In this document: positions 26,331 to 38,768 of the stretch, one piece after another
How positions within the stretch are numbered: position 1 is the stretch's first letter
Layout of the letters: every line of letters begins with the position of its first letter
Origin: an uncultured Nesterenkonia sp.
GTDB lineage: Bacteria; Actinomycetota; Actinomycetes; Actinomycetales; Micrococcaceae
NCBI GenBank assembly: GCA_946222885.1
Contig: CAMIAK010000002.1
Span: forward strand, 1-64,000
Direction: 5' to 3'
Length of the DNA stretch: 64,000 nucleotides
Notes under the pieces: model-generated
What the model was told of the DNA's origin: nothing
The model's database searches: none
What the model saw: only the letters and a program-made list of their open reading frames with translations
Translations under genes and position numbers: made by a program

Positions 26331-26449
26331 TCCGAGGATCGGATCACAGCAGTTTCTTCCCACTCGCACCATCTAAGAGACGGACTTCCTCCGGCTCGCC
26401 GATGCCCGGGGCACACGCCCGATGACGGACACCGCAGAGAGGACCAGCG

Positions 26450-27259
26450 TTGCAGTCGCTTGCGCTCGCAGCCGCCGATGAGGGCGGCTTCCAGGCCCCC
26501 ACGATCAGCGAGACCCACCTTCCGGAGATCTTCCCGTGGATGGCCGAATGGGGGACCGGCTTCGGCAAGAACATGCTGATGGCGCTCCTCGCAGTCTTCG
26601 TCATCTCCTGGTTCTTCATGTGGGCCATCCGCAAGCAGGCCCTGGTGCCCTCCCGGACCCAGTTCCTCGCCGAGTCCGCCTACGGCTTCGTCCGTCACAC
26701 CATCGGCCGCGACATCCTGGGCGAGAAGCACTTCAAGCCCTGGGTGCCCTTCCTCTTCGCCGTCTTCTTCTTCGTGCTGGTGAACAACCTCTTCGGCGCG
26801 GTCCCCGGCCTGCAGATGCCGACCTTCTCCCACGCCGGGCCGGCCTACGCTATGGCCGCCATCGTGTGGATCGCCTGGGTCGTGCTGGGCTTCAAGCTCC
26901 ACGGCGGCAAGTTCATGAAGCTGATGACGGTGCCCTCGGGAGTGCCCAAGCCGCTGCTGATCATCCTGACCCCCCTGGAGTTCCTCTCCAACTTCGTCAT
27001 CCGCCCGCTGACCCACTCGCTGCGTCTGATGGCCGTGATGCTCGCCGGCCACATCATCGTGATGCTCGCCGGCTCCGGCGCGGAGTTCCTGATCTCTCAG
27101 CAGGAGGGGATCGCCAACACCGGCCTCGGCATCCTGGTGCTGATCGGCTCCATCCCGCTGTACTTCCTCGAGCTGGTCATGATGGTCCTGCAGGCCTTCG
27201 TCTTCGCCCTGCTGACCGCCATCTACATCCAGGGCTCGATCGAAGCGGAAGCTCACTGA
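26450..27259 (+). CDS. atpB: ATP synthase Fo subunit a
   Basis: The 269-residue subunit forms the proton half-channels against the c-ring. The essential Arg is in HSLRLMAVMLAGHIIVML, and five or six membrane helices are visible. The start is a TTG at 26450 with AGAGGA 6 bases upstream; there is no ATG or GTG near the conserved N-terminus. It is first of the eight structural genes. Confidence 0.95.
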   Translation: MQSLALAAADEGGFQAPTISETHLPEIFPWMAEWGTGFGKNMLMALLAVFVISWFFMWAIRKQALVPSRTQFLAESAYGFVRHTIGRDILGEKHFKPWVPFLFAVFFFVLVNNLFGAVPGLQMPTFSHAGPAYAMAAIVWIAWVVLGFKLHGGKFMKLMTVPSGVPKPLLIILTPLEFLSNFVIRPLTHSLRLMAVMLAGHIIVMLAGSGAEFLISQQEGIANTGLGILVLIGSIPLYFLELVMMVLQAFVFALLTAIYIQGSIEAEAH

Positions 27260-27292
27260 TCTAGTTTCCCCTCTGACCCGACAACAAGACTG

Positions 27293-27313
27293 TCCCGGTG
27301 AAAGACACCGGGA
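27293..27313 (+). other. Hairpin in the atpB-atpE gap
   Basis: TCCCGGTG-AAAGA-CACCGGGA forms a perfect 8-bp stem ahead of a purine-rich ribosome-binding stretch. It may adjust mRNA stability so that subunit c is made in excess (inference). Confidence 0.5.
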
Positions 27314-27337
27314 TCGAGACAAGAAAGAGAGAAACAC

Positions 27338-27541
27338 ATGGACGGCTCCCTGAACATGCTGGGTATGGGCATCGCTGGTCTCGGCGCTGCCATCGCCATC
27401 GGTATGGTCTTCGCGGCCTACATCAACGGTGTGGCTCGCCAGCCTGAGGCTCAGCGCGTGCTGCAGCCCATCGCTCTGCTCGGCTTCGCCCTGGCTGAGG
27501 CGGTCTTCATCCTCGCCATCGTCTTTGCCTTCGTGCTCTGA
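27338..27541 (+). CDS. atpE: ATP synthase Fo subunit c
   Basis: The 67-residue two-helix proteolipid makes the rotor ring. The polar loop RQPE is at residues 34-37 and the ion-carrying Glu is residue 54 ([10 protein letters not shown]). The residue after Glu is Ala and there is no Gln partner in helix 1, so it should be proton- not sodium-coupled. AAGAAAGAGAG precedes the ATG. Confidence 0.97.
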   Translation: MDGSLNMLGMGIAGLGAAIAIGMVFAAYINGVARQPEAQRVLQPIALLGFALAEAVFILAIVFAFVL

Positions 27542-27622
27542 CGACCACCAGGACTTTTGTGGAGGGGCACGGCGGCGCCGGGCCCTCTGTAGACCGTCAG
27601 ACTAGTGAAAATGGGTGAACAC

Positions 27623-28174
27623 ATGATCAGCGCAACTCTGATCCAGGCAGCGGAGGGCGATGCCAACCCGCTGGTTCCCAATCCCTGGGAAGCCCTGGTC
27701 GCAGGCCTGGGCTTCATCGTGCTGCTCTTCGTCGTCATCAAGTGGATCTGGCCGGCCTTCGAGAAGGCCTACCAGAACCGCGTCGAGGCGATCGAGGGAG
27801 GACTCAGCCAGGCCGAGGAGGCCAAGGCGGAGGCCGAGGCCCTGAAGTCCGAGTACGAGCAGAACCTGGCCGACGCCCGCGCCGAGGCCAGCCGCATCCG
27901 CGAAGAGGCCCGCACCGAGGGTGCCCAGATCGTCGCCGAGCACAAGGAGAAGGCCGCCGCCGAGGCTGCCCGGATCACGGAGCAGGCTCAGCAGCAGATC
28001 GCCGCCGAGCGCGCTGCCGCAGCCGCCTCCCTGCGCTCCGACGTGGGCACTCTGGCCACCCAGCTGGCCAGCCGCATCGTCGGTGAGGCCCTCGAGGACG
28101 ACGCCCGCTCCCAGCGTGTGGTCGACCGCTTCCTGGCGGACCTCGACGCCGAACAGGCAGGAGCGGCTCAGTAA
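27623..28174 (+). CDS. atpF: ATP synthase Fo subunit b
   Basis: The 183-residue stator protein has one N-terminal membrane helix (LVAGLGFIVLLFVVIKWIWP) and a long charged, Ala-rich coiled coil to its C-terminus. Three possible starts lie close together (GTG 27605, ATG 27611, ATG 27623). I chose the last, whose N-terminus aligns best with relatives and has GGTGA upstream. Its stop overlaps the atpH start as TAATG. Confidence 0.92.
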   Translation: MISATLIQAAEGDANPLVPNPWEALVAGLGFIVLLFVVIKWIWPAFEKAYQNRVEAIEGGLSQAEEAKAEAEALKSEYEQNLADARAEASRIREEARTEGAQIVAEHKEKAAAEAARITEQAQQQIAAERAAAAASLRSDVGTLATQLASRIVGEALEDDARSQRVVDRFLADLDAEQAGAAQ

Positions 28175-28983
28175 TGGCATCGGCGACCAGCGAATCCCTC
28201 GCAGCGGCCCAGAAGGAGCTGGAGAGCACCTTCGCCCAGGCGGATCTCTCCGTGGCCGACGAGCTCTTCGGAGTCCTCGACGTCCTGGACGGCTCCGCAG
28301 CACTGCGGCGCAGCTTCACGGACCCCTCGCGTGAGGCCCAGGCCCGCCTGGGTCTGCTGAAGAGCCTCTTCGGGGCGAAGCTGAAGAGCACCACGGTCAG
28401 CATCCTGGAGGCCCTGGTCTCCAAGCGGTGGAGCCGTGAGCGCGATCTCAGCGACGCCGTGGAGACCACCGCAGTCGGCGTCGTCGCCGCACAGGCCGAG
28501 CGTTCGGGACTGCAGGGCCTGGAGCAGCTGGAGTCCGCACTGCTGGGCTTCCGCCGCGCCGTGGCCGGCTCGCACGAGGTGCAGCGTGCCCTGACCGAGC
28601 CCCAGGCGGGTGCGGAGGCCAAGCAGAAGCTGGCCGCCAAGCTCTCGCCGCAGGCCTCCGCCGAGGCGCGGCTGCTCATCGACCGGGCGGTGACCGCCCC
28701 GCGCGGGCTGCGTCCGGAGAACCTCGTGGAGCGCTTCGCCGAGCAGGTCGCCGCACGCCAGCAGCGCTGGATCGCGCAGGTCACCGTGGCCAAGGATCTC
28801 GATCAGGCCTACCGGGACCGGCTCAGCAGCAGCCTGGACCGGTACTTCGGCCGGGAGCTGAAGCTCGACGTCGTCGTCGACCCCGAGGTGGTCGGCGGCA
28901 TCCGTGTGCAGGTCGGTGATGAGGTCGTGGACAACACCGTCGCGGCCCGGCTGAACGACCTGAACCGGAAACTGGCTAGTTAA
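28174..28983 (+). CDS. atpH: ATP synthase F1 subunit delta
   Basis: The 269-residue protein ties the b stalk to the F1 head. Length matches the long actinobacterial form (E. coli delta has 177). The conserved C-terminal segment [20 protein letters not shown] is present. Overlaps atpF by one base. Confidence 0.94.
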   Translation: MASATSESLAAAQKELESTFAQADLSVADELFGVLDVLDGSAALRRSFTDPSREAQARLGLLKSLFGAKLKSTTVSILEALVSKRWSRERDLSDAVETTAVGVVAAQAERSGLQGLEQLESALLGFRRAVAGSHEVQRALTEPQAGAEAKQKLAAKLSPQASAEARLLIDRAVTAPRGLRPENLVERFAEQVAARQQRWIAQVTVAKDLDQAYRDRLSSSLDRYFGRELKLDVVVDPEVVGGIRVQVGDEVVDNTVAARLNDLNRKLAS

Positions 28984-29039
28984 TTTTGAACCACTCGGCC
29001 GCTCGCTGCGGCCACGATAGAGGAGAGCAGGGACAGCAG

Positions 29040-30662
<1,623 letters not shown>

Positions 30663-30712
30663 GGCCCTTCTTCCCCCTCTGATAAGCCCCGGCCCGAACA
30701 GGAAGGACAAGC

Positions 30713-33096
<2,384 letters not shown>

Positions 33097-33102
33097 TCGA
33101 CC

Positions 33103-33369
33103 ATGGCTGAACTCGACGTCGAAGTCGTCGCGAGCGACCATGCCGTGTGGTCCGGGGCTGCCAAGGCCGTGCGCGGCCGCACCATCGAGGGTGATATGGG
33201 CATCCTGCCCGGCCACACCCCGGTGCTGTCGCTGCTCTCCGAGGGCGAGCTCGTGATCGAGCCCGTCCAGGGGGCGCCGGTGAAGGCTCAGGTCAACGGC
33301 GGGTTCTTCTCGGTCGACTCCGACCGGGTCACCATCGTCGCCGACGACGCCCGGCTCAGCGAGAGCTGA
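33103..33369 (+). CDS. atpC: ATP synthase F1 subunit epsilon, short form
   Basis: The 88-residue protein keeps the N-terminal beta-sandwich (MGILPGHTPVLSLL, VNGGFFSVDSDRVTIVAD) but ends at DDARLSES. The C-terminal two-helix hairpin of E. coli epsilon (about 138 residues), which blocks ATP hydrolysis, is missing. Short epsilon is known in related Actinobacteria. The stop is clean and a terminator follows, so this is not a sequencing frameshift that I can see. Confidence 0.93.
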   Translation: MAELDVEVVASDHAVWSGAAKAVRGRTIEGDMGILPGHTPVLSLLSEGELVIEPVQGAPVKAQVNGGFFSVDSDRVTIVADDARLSES

Positions 33370-33390
33370 GCGGCACTCTCACTTCACTGA

Positions 33391-33435
33391 CACGAAGCCC
33401 CGCATGCCCGTCTCCCGGGTGTGCGGGGCTTCGTG
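33391..33435 (+). terminator. Terminator closing the atp operon
   Basis: CACGAAGCCCCGCA at 33391-33404 pairs perfectly with TGCGGGGCTTCGTG at 33422-33435. The loop can pair further through CCCG/CGGG. A 14-bp stem. Confidence 0.8.
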
Positions 33436-33454
33436 CATCCCGGAGACTCTCCGA

Positions 33455-33460
33455 TAGGAT
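33455..33460 (+). promoter_or_regulatory. -10 box TAGGAT, leaderless layout for nucS
   Basis: TAGGAT ends 8 bases before the GTG start of nucS, just past the atp terminator. Confidence 0.5.
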
Positions 33461-33468
33461 CATCCACT

Positions 33469-34161
33469 GTGCGACTGGTGATTGCGACATGCTCGGTGAC
33501 ATACTCCGGACGGCTGAACGCCCAGCTTCCGATGGCCAAGAGGCTGCTGATGGTCAAGGCCGACGGCGGAGTGCTCATCCACTCCGACGGCGGCTCCTAT
33601 AAGCCGCTGAACTGGATGTCTCCGCCGGCGCGGATGAAGGTCTCGGAGCCGGACGAGCAGCAGCTCGAGGCCGGCATCACCGAGGTCTGGACCGTCAGTG
33701 CGGAGAAGTCCGACGACACTCTGCGCATCCACCTGGCTGAGGTCGAGCATGACTCCTCTCATGAGCTGGGCGTGGACCCCGGTCTGATCAAGGACGGCGT
33801 CGAGTCGGACCTCCAGCGTCTGCTGGCCGAACAGATCGAGCGGCTGGGGGAGGGACACAGCCTGATCCGTCGCGAGCACCCCACGCCCATCGGGCCGGTG
33901 GACATCCTGGCCAAGGGCCCGGAGGGGACTGTGGCCGTGGAGCTGAAGCGCCGGGGCGACATCGACGGCGTGGAGCAGCTGACCCGCTACCTGGATCTGC
34001 TGAACCGGGACCCGCTGCTGGCACCGGTGCAGGGGATCTTCGCCGCCCAGCAGATCAAGCCGCAGGCCCGCACCCTGGCCGAGGACCGCGGGATCCGCTG
34101 CGTGGTGCTGGACTATGACGAGATGCGCGGCGTCGACGACGCCGAGTCCAGGCTGTTCTGA
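33469..34161 (+). CDS. nucS: Mismatch-specific endonuclease NucS (EndoMS)
   Basis: The 230-residue RecB-like nuclease cuts mismatched DNA and replaces MutS/MutL in Actinobacteria. The N-terminal dimerisation domain includes [17 protein letters not shown]; catalytic residues are in [19 protein letters not shown] (D...E-x-K). The C-terminus ends SRLF, matching the sliding-clamp-binding tail of the family. GTG start set by the N-terminal homology. Confidence 0.95.
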   Translation: MRLVIATCSVTYSGRLNAQLPMAKRLLMVKADGGVLIHSDGGSYKPLNWMSPPARMKVSEPDEQQLEAGITEVWTVSAEKSDDTLRIHLAEVEHDSSHELGVDPGLIKDGVESDLQRLLAEQIERLGEGHSLIRREHPTPIGPVDILAKGPEGTVAVELKRRGDIDGVEQLTRYLDLLNRDPLLAPVQGIFAAQQIKPQARTLAEDRGIRCVVLDYDEMRGVDDAESRLF

Positions 34162-34171
34162 GCTGTCACGC

Positions 34172-34468
34172 ATGGCGAAGAAGCGGCGCGGGAGCAAGTG
34201 GCAGAGGGAGCATCGCCCGCTCTCTGCCGGGACCTTCGCGCCCGGAGGGATCTCCGCCGGTGTGGTGACCCGGCGCGGCAGAGAGTTCCACCTGCGGATG
34301 ATCTCCGCAGCGGCGGCTCAGAAGAGCTATACGTGTCCCGGCTGCCACCTGCAGATCCCGCCGGGCACCCCGCATGTGGTGGCCTGGCCTGCGGACTCGC
34401 TCTTCGGGGAGGACCACGCGGCGGGGGAGCGGCGGCACTGGCATACCCGCTGCTGGCAGATCAGCTGA
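34172..34468 (+). CDS. Small conserved actinobacterial protein with CxxC and HWH..C, zinc-ribbon-like
   Basis: The 98-residue protein begins MAKKRRGSKWQREHRPL and carries CPGCHLQI in the middle and RRHWHTRCWQ at the C-terminus, four ligands that could bind one zinc. It resembles short conserved proteins beside nucS in related genomes; function unknown. It starts 10 bases after nucS, so it is probably cotranscribed, and might act with NucS in DNA metabolism (inference only). Confidence 0.7.
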   Translation: MAKKRRGSKWQREHRPLSAGTFAPGGISAGVVTRRGREFHLRMISAAAAQKSYTCPGCHLQIPPGTPHVVAWPADSLFGEDHAAGERRHWHTRCWQIS

Positions 34469-34492
34469 GCGGGCGGCAGCCGTCTCGGTCGC

Positions 34493-35563
34493 TCAGCGGG
34501 CGTCCTGTCTGCTGACCACGACCTCACGGATCAGCAGCATGAGCGCGGCCGCCGTCGGGATGGCCATGAGGGCTCCCAGGACCCCGAGCAGCGAACCGCC
34601 GGCGATCACCGAGATGACAGCCACCGCCGCGGGGATCTTCACCGCGCGGGACATGATGCGCGGGGACACGAAGTAGGCCTCGACCTGCAGATAGATGAAG
34701 TAGATGAGCCCGAAGGTCAGGGCGGTCTGCCAGTCCACGGTCAGGGCGAAGAGGGTGACGATCGTCCCGCCGGTGACGGGGCCGACCAAGGGGATGAACG
34801 CCAGGGTGCCCGCGAGCACGGCGAAGAGCGCCCCGAAGGGGACCCCGGCGATGCTGATCGCGATATAGGCCACGATGCCGTTGATCAGTGCCACACAGGC
34901 CTGTCCGATCACATAGTGGCCGACGCCGTTGAGGATGCGGTCGCCCAGCTGCTCCACACGCTGCCGGCGCGAGCGCGGGGTGAGCCGATACCCCCAGGCC
35001 TTCATGGCCGGCAGCGAGGCCAGGAAGTACAGCGCCAGCACTGCGACCACCAGCATGCCGAAACCGGTGGTGAGGATGGCGGTCCCGACGCCGAAGAGGC
35101 CGCCCAGGGCGTTGGTGAGGTTGCTGGGGTCCTCAGTGAACCGGGTGACCTCTGAGAGGACCATCTCCTGGACCTCGAAGTCGTCGTCGAGGCGCTGGAA
35201 CCACTCGGAGCGGGAGATGTCGTTGATCAGGCTGGGCAGCGAGGTCACGAACCGGGTCATCTGCTCGGTCACCGCCGGGGCGACGGCGGCGATGAAGGTC
35301 GCCAGCACCCCCAGGAAGACGGCCATGGTCACGAAGACCCCGGCGGGGCGGGGGAAGCCGGCCCGTTCCAGGGCCCGGACCACGGGATCCAGCCCGAGCG
35401 CGATGAACAGCGCAGCCCCGATCCAGACCAGCAGCTGGGTGTTCGCCTGGGCGATGAAGAAGATCAGCAGGGCCAGTCCGACGCCCACGGTGAACATGAA
35501 GCCGCTGTAGATCGGCCGGGCGGTGTGGACCGGCCCCACAGGACGTTTCTGCTCCTCAGTCAC
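34493..35563 (-). CDS. AI-2E/PerM family permease
   Basis: The 356-residue membrane protein has the family pattern: paired helices at each end, a long amphipathic region between (PAVTEQMTRFVTSLPSLINDI), and signature segments GQACVALINGIVAYI, AFIPLVGPVTGG and VEAYFVSPRIMSRAV. The family exports varied small molecules; some members are sodium/proton antiporters. GTG start with AGGAGG 9 bases upstream. Confidence 0.88.
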   Translation of the reverse strand: MTEEQKRPVGPVHTARPIYSGFMFTVGVGLALLIFFIAQANTQLLVWIGAALFIALGLDPVVRALERAGFPRPAGVFVTMAVFLGVLATFIAAVAPAVTEQMTRFVTSLPSLINDISRSEWFQRLDDDFEVQEMVLSEVTRFTEDPSNLTNALGGLFGVGTAILTTGFGMLVVAVLALYFLASLPAMKAWGYRLTPRSRRQRVEQLGDRILNGVGHYVIGQACVALINGIVAYIAISIAGVPFGALFAVLAGTLAFIPLVGPVTGGTIVTLFALTVDWQTALTFGLIYFIYLQVEAYFVSPRIMSRAVKIPAAVAVISVIAGGSLLGVLGALMAIPTAAALMLLIREVVVSRQDAR

Positions 35564-35579
35564 GGACTGATCCTCCTGA

Positions 35580-35609
35580 TTGTAATCGTATTGTTACCTA
35601 CGCTATCCT
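35580..35609 (+). promoter_or_regulatory. Promoter candidate for the acidic surface protein gene
   Basis: TTGTAA (35580-35585), an 18-base gap and TATCCT (35604-35609). It lies in an AT-rich interval, unusual here, shared with the divergent permease. GTAA...TTAC flank it as a short inverted repeat (35582-35597). Confidence 0.5.
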
Positions 35610-35662
35610 AGAGGGCTGGATCAGCCCACCCTCTTCACCATTCCATAAGGACTGTCGAACCC

Positions 35663-37753
35663 GTGCGTTTTCTCTCATCCATTCTTGCCTTCGTCCTCGG
35701 CCTGGCCGCCCTCGGCGCCGGGATCGGTCAGCTGACCGTCTGGGCGCCTGAGACCAGCACCGTCGTGCAGAGCGAGGAGGCCGACGGCGAGGCTCCGCTG
35801 ACCGTGATCACCGAGGACGTCGTGGACCCCGAGGAGGAGCGCGACACCTTCACCATCGAGGCCGAGGGCGAGTACACCGTCGCCCTGGCCCGCCTCCACG
35901 ACATCGAGGCCTGGGTCGGCGACGCAGCCCATGTGCGCGTCGACGGCGTGACCGCAGACGGCGAGGGCGGGGGCGACTGGGACGTCGAGTACGTCGAGGG
36001 CGAGTCCGAGGTCCAGGACCCCTCCGGCTCCGACATGTGGGTGGCCACCGAGACCACCGAGGGCGAGCTCGATTACCAGTGGGCCGCGCCCCACGAGTCC
36101 GGCGAGTGGGCGCTGCTGCTCTTCCGCGACGGCAGCGAGGCCGCGCCCGCCCAGTTCAGCACTGAGATCACCGAGGAGCAGGACACCGCCCTGCCCGTGG
36201 TGCTGATCGTGCTCGGCGCGCTGGGCATCCTGCTCGCCATCGTGCTCTTCTACCGTGTTCTGGCCGCACGCCGTGGCGAGGCCGCCGAGCAGGAGGCCGC
36301 CGAGGCTGAGGGCGCCGAGCCCCGAGCCGCAGCGGCGCCGGCCGAGACCGCGCCGGCTGAGACCGGTTCAGCTGAGACTGAGCAGACTGAGACTGCCCGG
36401 GCGGAGGGCGCCGAGCCCGAGGCCGCGGAGAAGTCCGCAGAAGGGACTGTCGCTGCCGAGGATGAGACCACTGTGATCCCCGCCGCTTCCGAGGAGGACG
36501 ATGTGAACGGCGACGACGACACCGACGATTCCCGGGGCAGCTGGAAGCGCTCCTCGGTGGCCACTGCGGCCGCCGTCGCGATCGCGCTGAGCCCCGCCGC
36601 CCTGACCGCCTCCGGCGAAGAGGCCGACGAACCCGCCGACCAGTCGGAGAACGGCGAGCAGGACGAGGACCAGGACACCGCCGCGGAGGACATCGCCGAG
36701 GACGAGCCAGCCCAGGACGAGGAGGACGAGGCTCCCGCCGAGGATGAGGCCGACCAGGACGAGCCCGCCCGGGAGGAGTCCGAGGAGGACGCCGACGGTG
36801 ACGAGGCCGCCGAGACCCCCGGCGCCGAGGAGGAGATCTCCGAGGGCGACGGCACCCCCGGTGAGGACCCGGAGACCGAGGAGTACTCGGTGCTGGTGGA
36901 CAGCCAGCTCGAGCGCATCCTGGAGGACATCGCCGAGGTCGTCGCCGAGGGCGATGAGGCCGGCGACGCCGAGCTGCTGGAGGACCGGGTGGCCGGCAAC
37001 GCCCTCGACATCCGCGAGCTGACCTACCGCAACAGCGAGATCGACGAGGACGTCTCCGCGGATCCGATCGGCACCGAGGTGCTGGCCGCCGCGGTCACCT
37101 CCGAGCAGGAGTTCCCCCGCCAGGCCATGGTCATCACCCAGCATGAGGATGCTGAGCTGCCCCAGGTCCTGATGCTCGAGCAGGAGTCCGCCCGGGAGAA
37201 CTACAAGCTGACCCAGGCAGTGGTCATGGATCCGGCCGCGGAGTTCCCCGGCCTCTCCACCGAGGACGGGGGAGTCGGCTCCGTGAGCCCCTCCTCCGAG
37301 ACAGCCCGGTTCCCCGCGGACTTCGCCATGGAGCGCACCGCGGTCTTCCTCAACAGCGCGGACTACTACTTCGGCATGCACGTCCAGGAGAGCGCCTACA
37401 TCGAGGACCTGCAGAACTACCAGCAGGAGGTGCGGGACTCCGCGCCGGACATCACCGTCAGCTACACCCGCCCGCTCAACGACGCCGCTGCGCTCCGTCT
37501 GCCCGACGGCTCGGTGCTGGCCGTGGGCAGCTTCGACGCCACCGAACAGCTGCGGCCCACGGAGGAGGGGGCAGCCATCAACTTCGGCGAGTCGGGCCTG
37601 CTCAACGAGCTGGCCGGGACCAGCTCCACCACCGCGGACACCGACATCCTCAGCCGCGAGTCGCTGATCCTGCACATCCCCGCCGATGAGGGCGAGCAGA
37701 TCACGGTCCTGGGTGTGGACTATATTGTCAGTGACGTGAACATCCACCAGTGA
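35663..37753 (+). CDS. Large acidic membrane-anchored surface protein, DUF8094-like C-terminus
   Basis: The 696-residue protein has an N-terminal membrane helix (residues about 5-25), a first soluble domain, a second helix near 175-195, a low-complexity Ala/Glu/Pro linker, a third hydrophobic segment near 298-316, an Asp/Glu-dominated stretch (about 320-400) and a folded C-terminal domain (about 405-696). That domain has LVDSQLERILEDIAEVVAEGD and LTYRNSEIDED, which I associate with actinobacterial proteins of the DUF8094 kind; the family call is uncertain. Start is a GTG with AAGGA upstream. A CnoX-like gene follows by 27 bases. Function unknown. Confidence 0.65.
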   Translation: MRFLSSILAFVLGLAALGAGIGQLTVWAPETSTVVQSEEADGEAPLTVITEDVVDPEEERDTFTIEAEGEYTVALARLHDIEAWVGDAAHVRVDGVTADGEGGGDWDVEYVEGESEVQDPSGSDMWVATETTEGELDYQWAAPHESGEWALLLFRDGSEAAPAQFSTEITEEQDTALPVVLIVLGALGILLAIVLFYRVLAARRGEAAEQEAAEAEGAEPRAAAAPAETAPAETGSAETEQTETARAEGAEPEAAEKSAEGTVAAEDETTVIPAASEEDDVNGDDDTDDSRGSWKRSSVATAAAVAIALSPAALTASGEEADEPADQSENGEQDEDQDTAAEDIAEDEPAQDEEDEAPAEDEADQDEPAREESEEDADGDEAAETPGAEEEISEGDGTPGEDPETEEYSVLVDSQLERILEDIAEVVAEGDEAGDAELLEDRVAGNALDIRELTYRNSEIDEDVSADPIGTEVLAAAVTSEQEFPRQAMVITQHEDAELPQVLMLEQESARENYKLTQAVVMDPAAEFPGLSTEDGGVGSVSPSSETARFPADFAMERTAVFLNSADYYFGMHVQESAYIEDLQNYQQEVRDSAPDITVSYTRPLNDAAALRLPDGSVLAVGSFDATEQLRPTEEGAAINFGESGLLNELAGTSSTTADTDILSRESLILHIPADEGEQITVLGVDYIVSDVNIHQ

Positions 37754-37780
37754 TGCGCAACCGATACTGAGAGGTGCGAA

Positions 37781-38755
37781 TTGTCGGTCAACCCTCCGGA
37801 AGGCTCCGAACAGCCCCAGGCGGCTCCCGCTGTCAACACCCAGGGGGCGGTGGACCTGTCCTCGCTGGCTGAGAGCCCGGCTCCCGGCCGGTCTCCCGCC
37901 GGCCAGGGCGGCGCTCCCCAGCAGCCGGGAGGCGCCGACAGCTGGGTGATCTCCGTCCAGCCGCAGGAGCTGCAGCAGGTCGTCCAACTCTCCGCCCAGG
38001 CGCCGGTGATCGTGCTGATCCACGGCACCGACGCCGACTCCCAGCGGATGCGGACCACCCTGCAGGACCTGGTCGACGCCCAGCAGGGCCGCATCCTGAT
38101 GGCTGAGATCGACGCGTCCAGCCCGGAGATGGCCCAGGCGCAGGGCGCGGACCAGGTGCCGGTGGCCACGGCCTTCATCGGCGGCCGGCCGGTCGGCGAG
38201 TTCGACAAGTCGGTGCCCCAGGAGCAGCTGGGCCAGCTGGTCACCCAGATGGTGCAGCTGGCCACCCAGAACGGGATGACCCAGGCGCTGCCTCCACAGT
38301 CCACGCGGGCAGGCGGTGCTGCCGAAGAGGCCGAGCAGGAGCTTCCGCCCCTGCACCAGAAGGCGCATGACGCCCTGGAGCAGGGGGATCTCGACGGCGC
38401 CCTGGCCGCCTATGAGGAGGCCCTCCGGGAGAACCCCGGGGACGAGGACGCCAAGCTCGGCCGCTCCCAGGTCCAGCTGATGAGGCGCACCGCCGAGGCC
38501 GACCTCGCCCAGGTCCGCCAGCAGGCCGCGGAGAACCCCGATGACGCTCAGGCGCAGATCGCCGTGGCCGACGTCGACGTGCTCGGCGGGCATGTGGAGG
38601 ACGCCTTCTCCCGCCTGGTGCGGTACATCCAGACCCATGCCGGCGAGGACCGTGAGACGGTCCGCGCCCATCTGGTGGAGCTCTATTCGGTGGTCGGCGA
38701 CAGCGACCCGCGTGTCCAGGCCTCCCGGAAGCAGCTGGCCCGCGCCCTCTTCTAA
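37781..38755 (+). CDS. CnoX/YbbN-like thioredoxin-fold TPR protein
   Basis: The 324-residue protein has a disordered N-terminus of about 50 residues, a thioredoxin-fold domain (PVIVLIHGTDADSQRMRTTL...RILMAEIDAS...VPVATAFIGGRPVGEF) and C-terminal TPR helices (ALEQGDLDGALAAYEEALRE). The CxxC active site is replaced by GTDADS, with no Cys, so it cannot do dithiol chemistry. A holdase/co-chaperone role as for CnoX is inferred. The start is a TTG with GAGG 6 bases upstream. Confidence 0.8.
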   Translation: MSVNPPEGSEQPQAAPAVNTQGAVDLSSLAESPAPGRSPAGQGGAPQQPGGADSWVISVQPQELQQVVQLSAQAPVIVLIHGTDADSQRMRTTLQDLVDAQQGRILMAEIDASSPEMAQAQGADQVPVATAFIGGRPVGEFDKSVPQEQLGQLVTQMVQLATQNGMTQALPPQSTRAGGAAEEAEQELPPLHQKAHDALEQGDLDGALAAYEEALRENPGDEDAKLGRSQVQLMRRTAEADLAQVRQQAAENPDDAQAQIAVADVDVLGGHVEDAFSRLVRYIQTHAGEDRETVRAHLVELYSVVGDSDPRVQASRKQLARALF

Positions 38756-38761
38756 TAGTCT
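38756..38761 (+). promoter_or_regulatory. -10 box TAGTCT, leaderless layout
   Basis: TAGTCT, immediately after the previous stop, ends 7 bases before the ATG at 38769. Confidence 0.45.
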
Positions 38762-38768
38762 CGGGTGT

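Noticed and set aside
27605..27622. Earlier start of atpF at a GTG
   Set aside because: No ribosome-binding site and the added six residues are not conserved.
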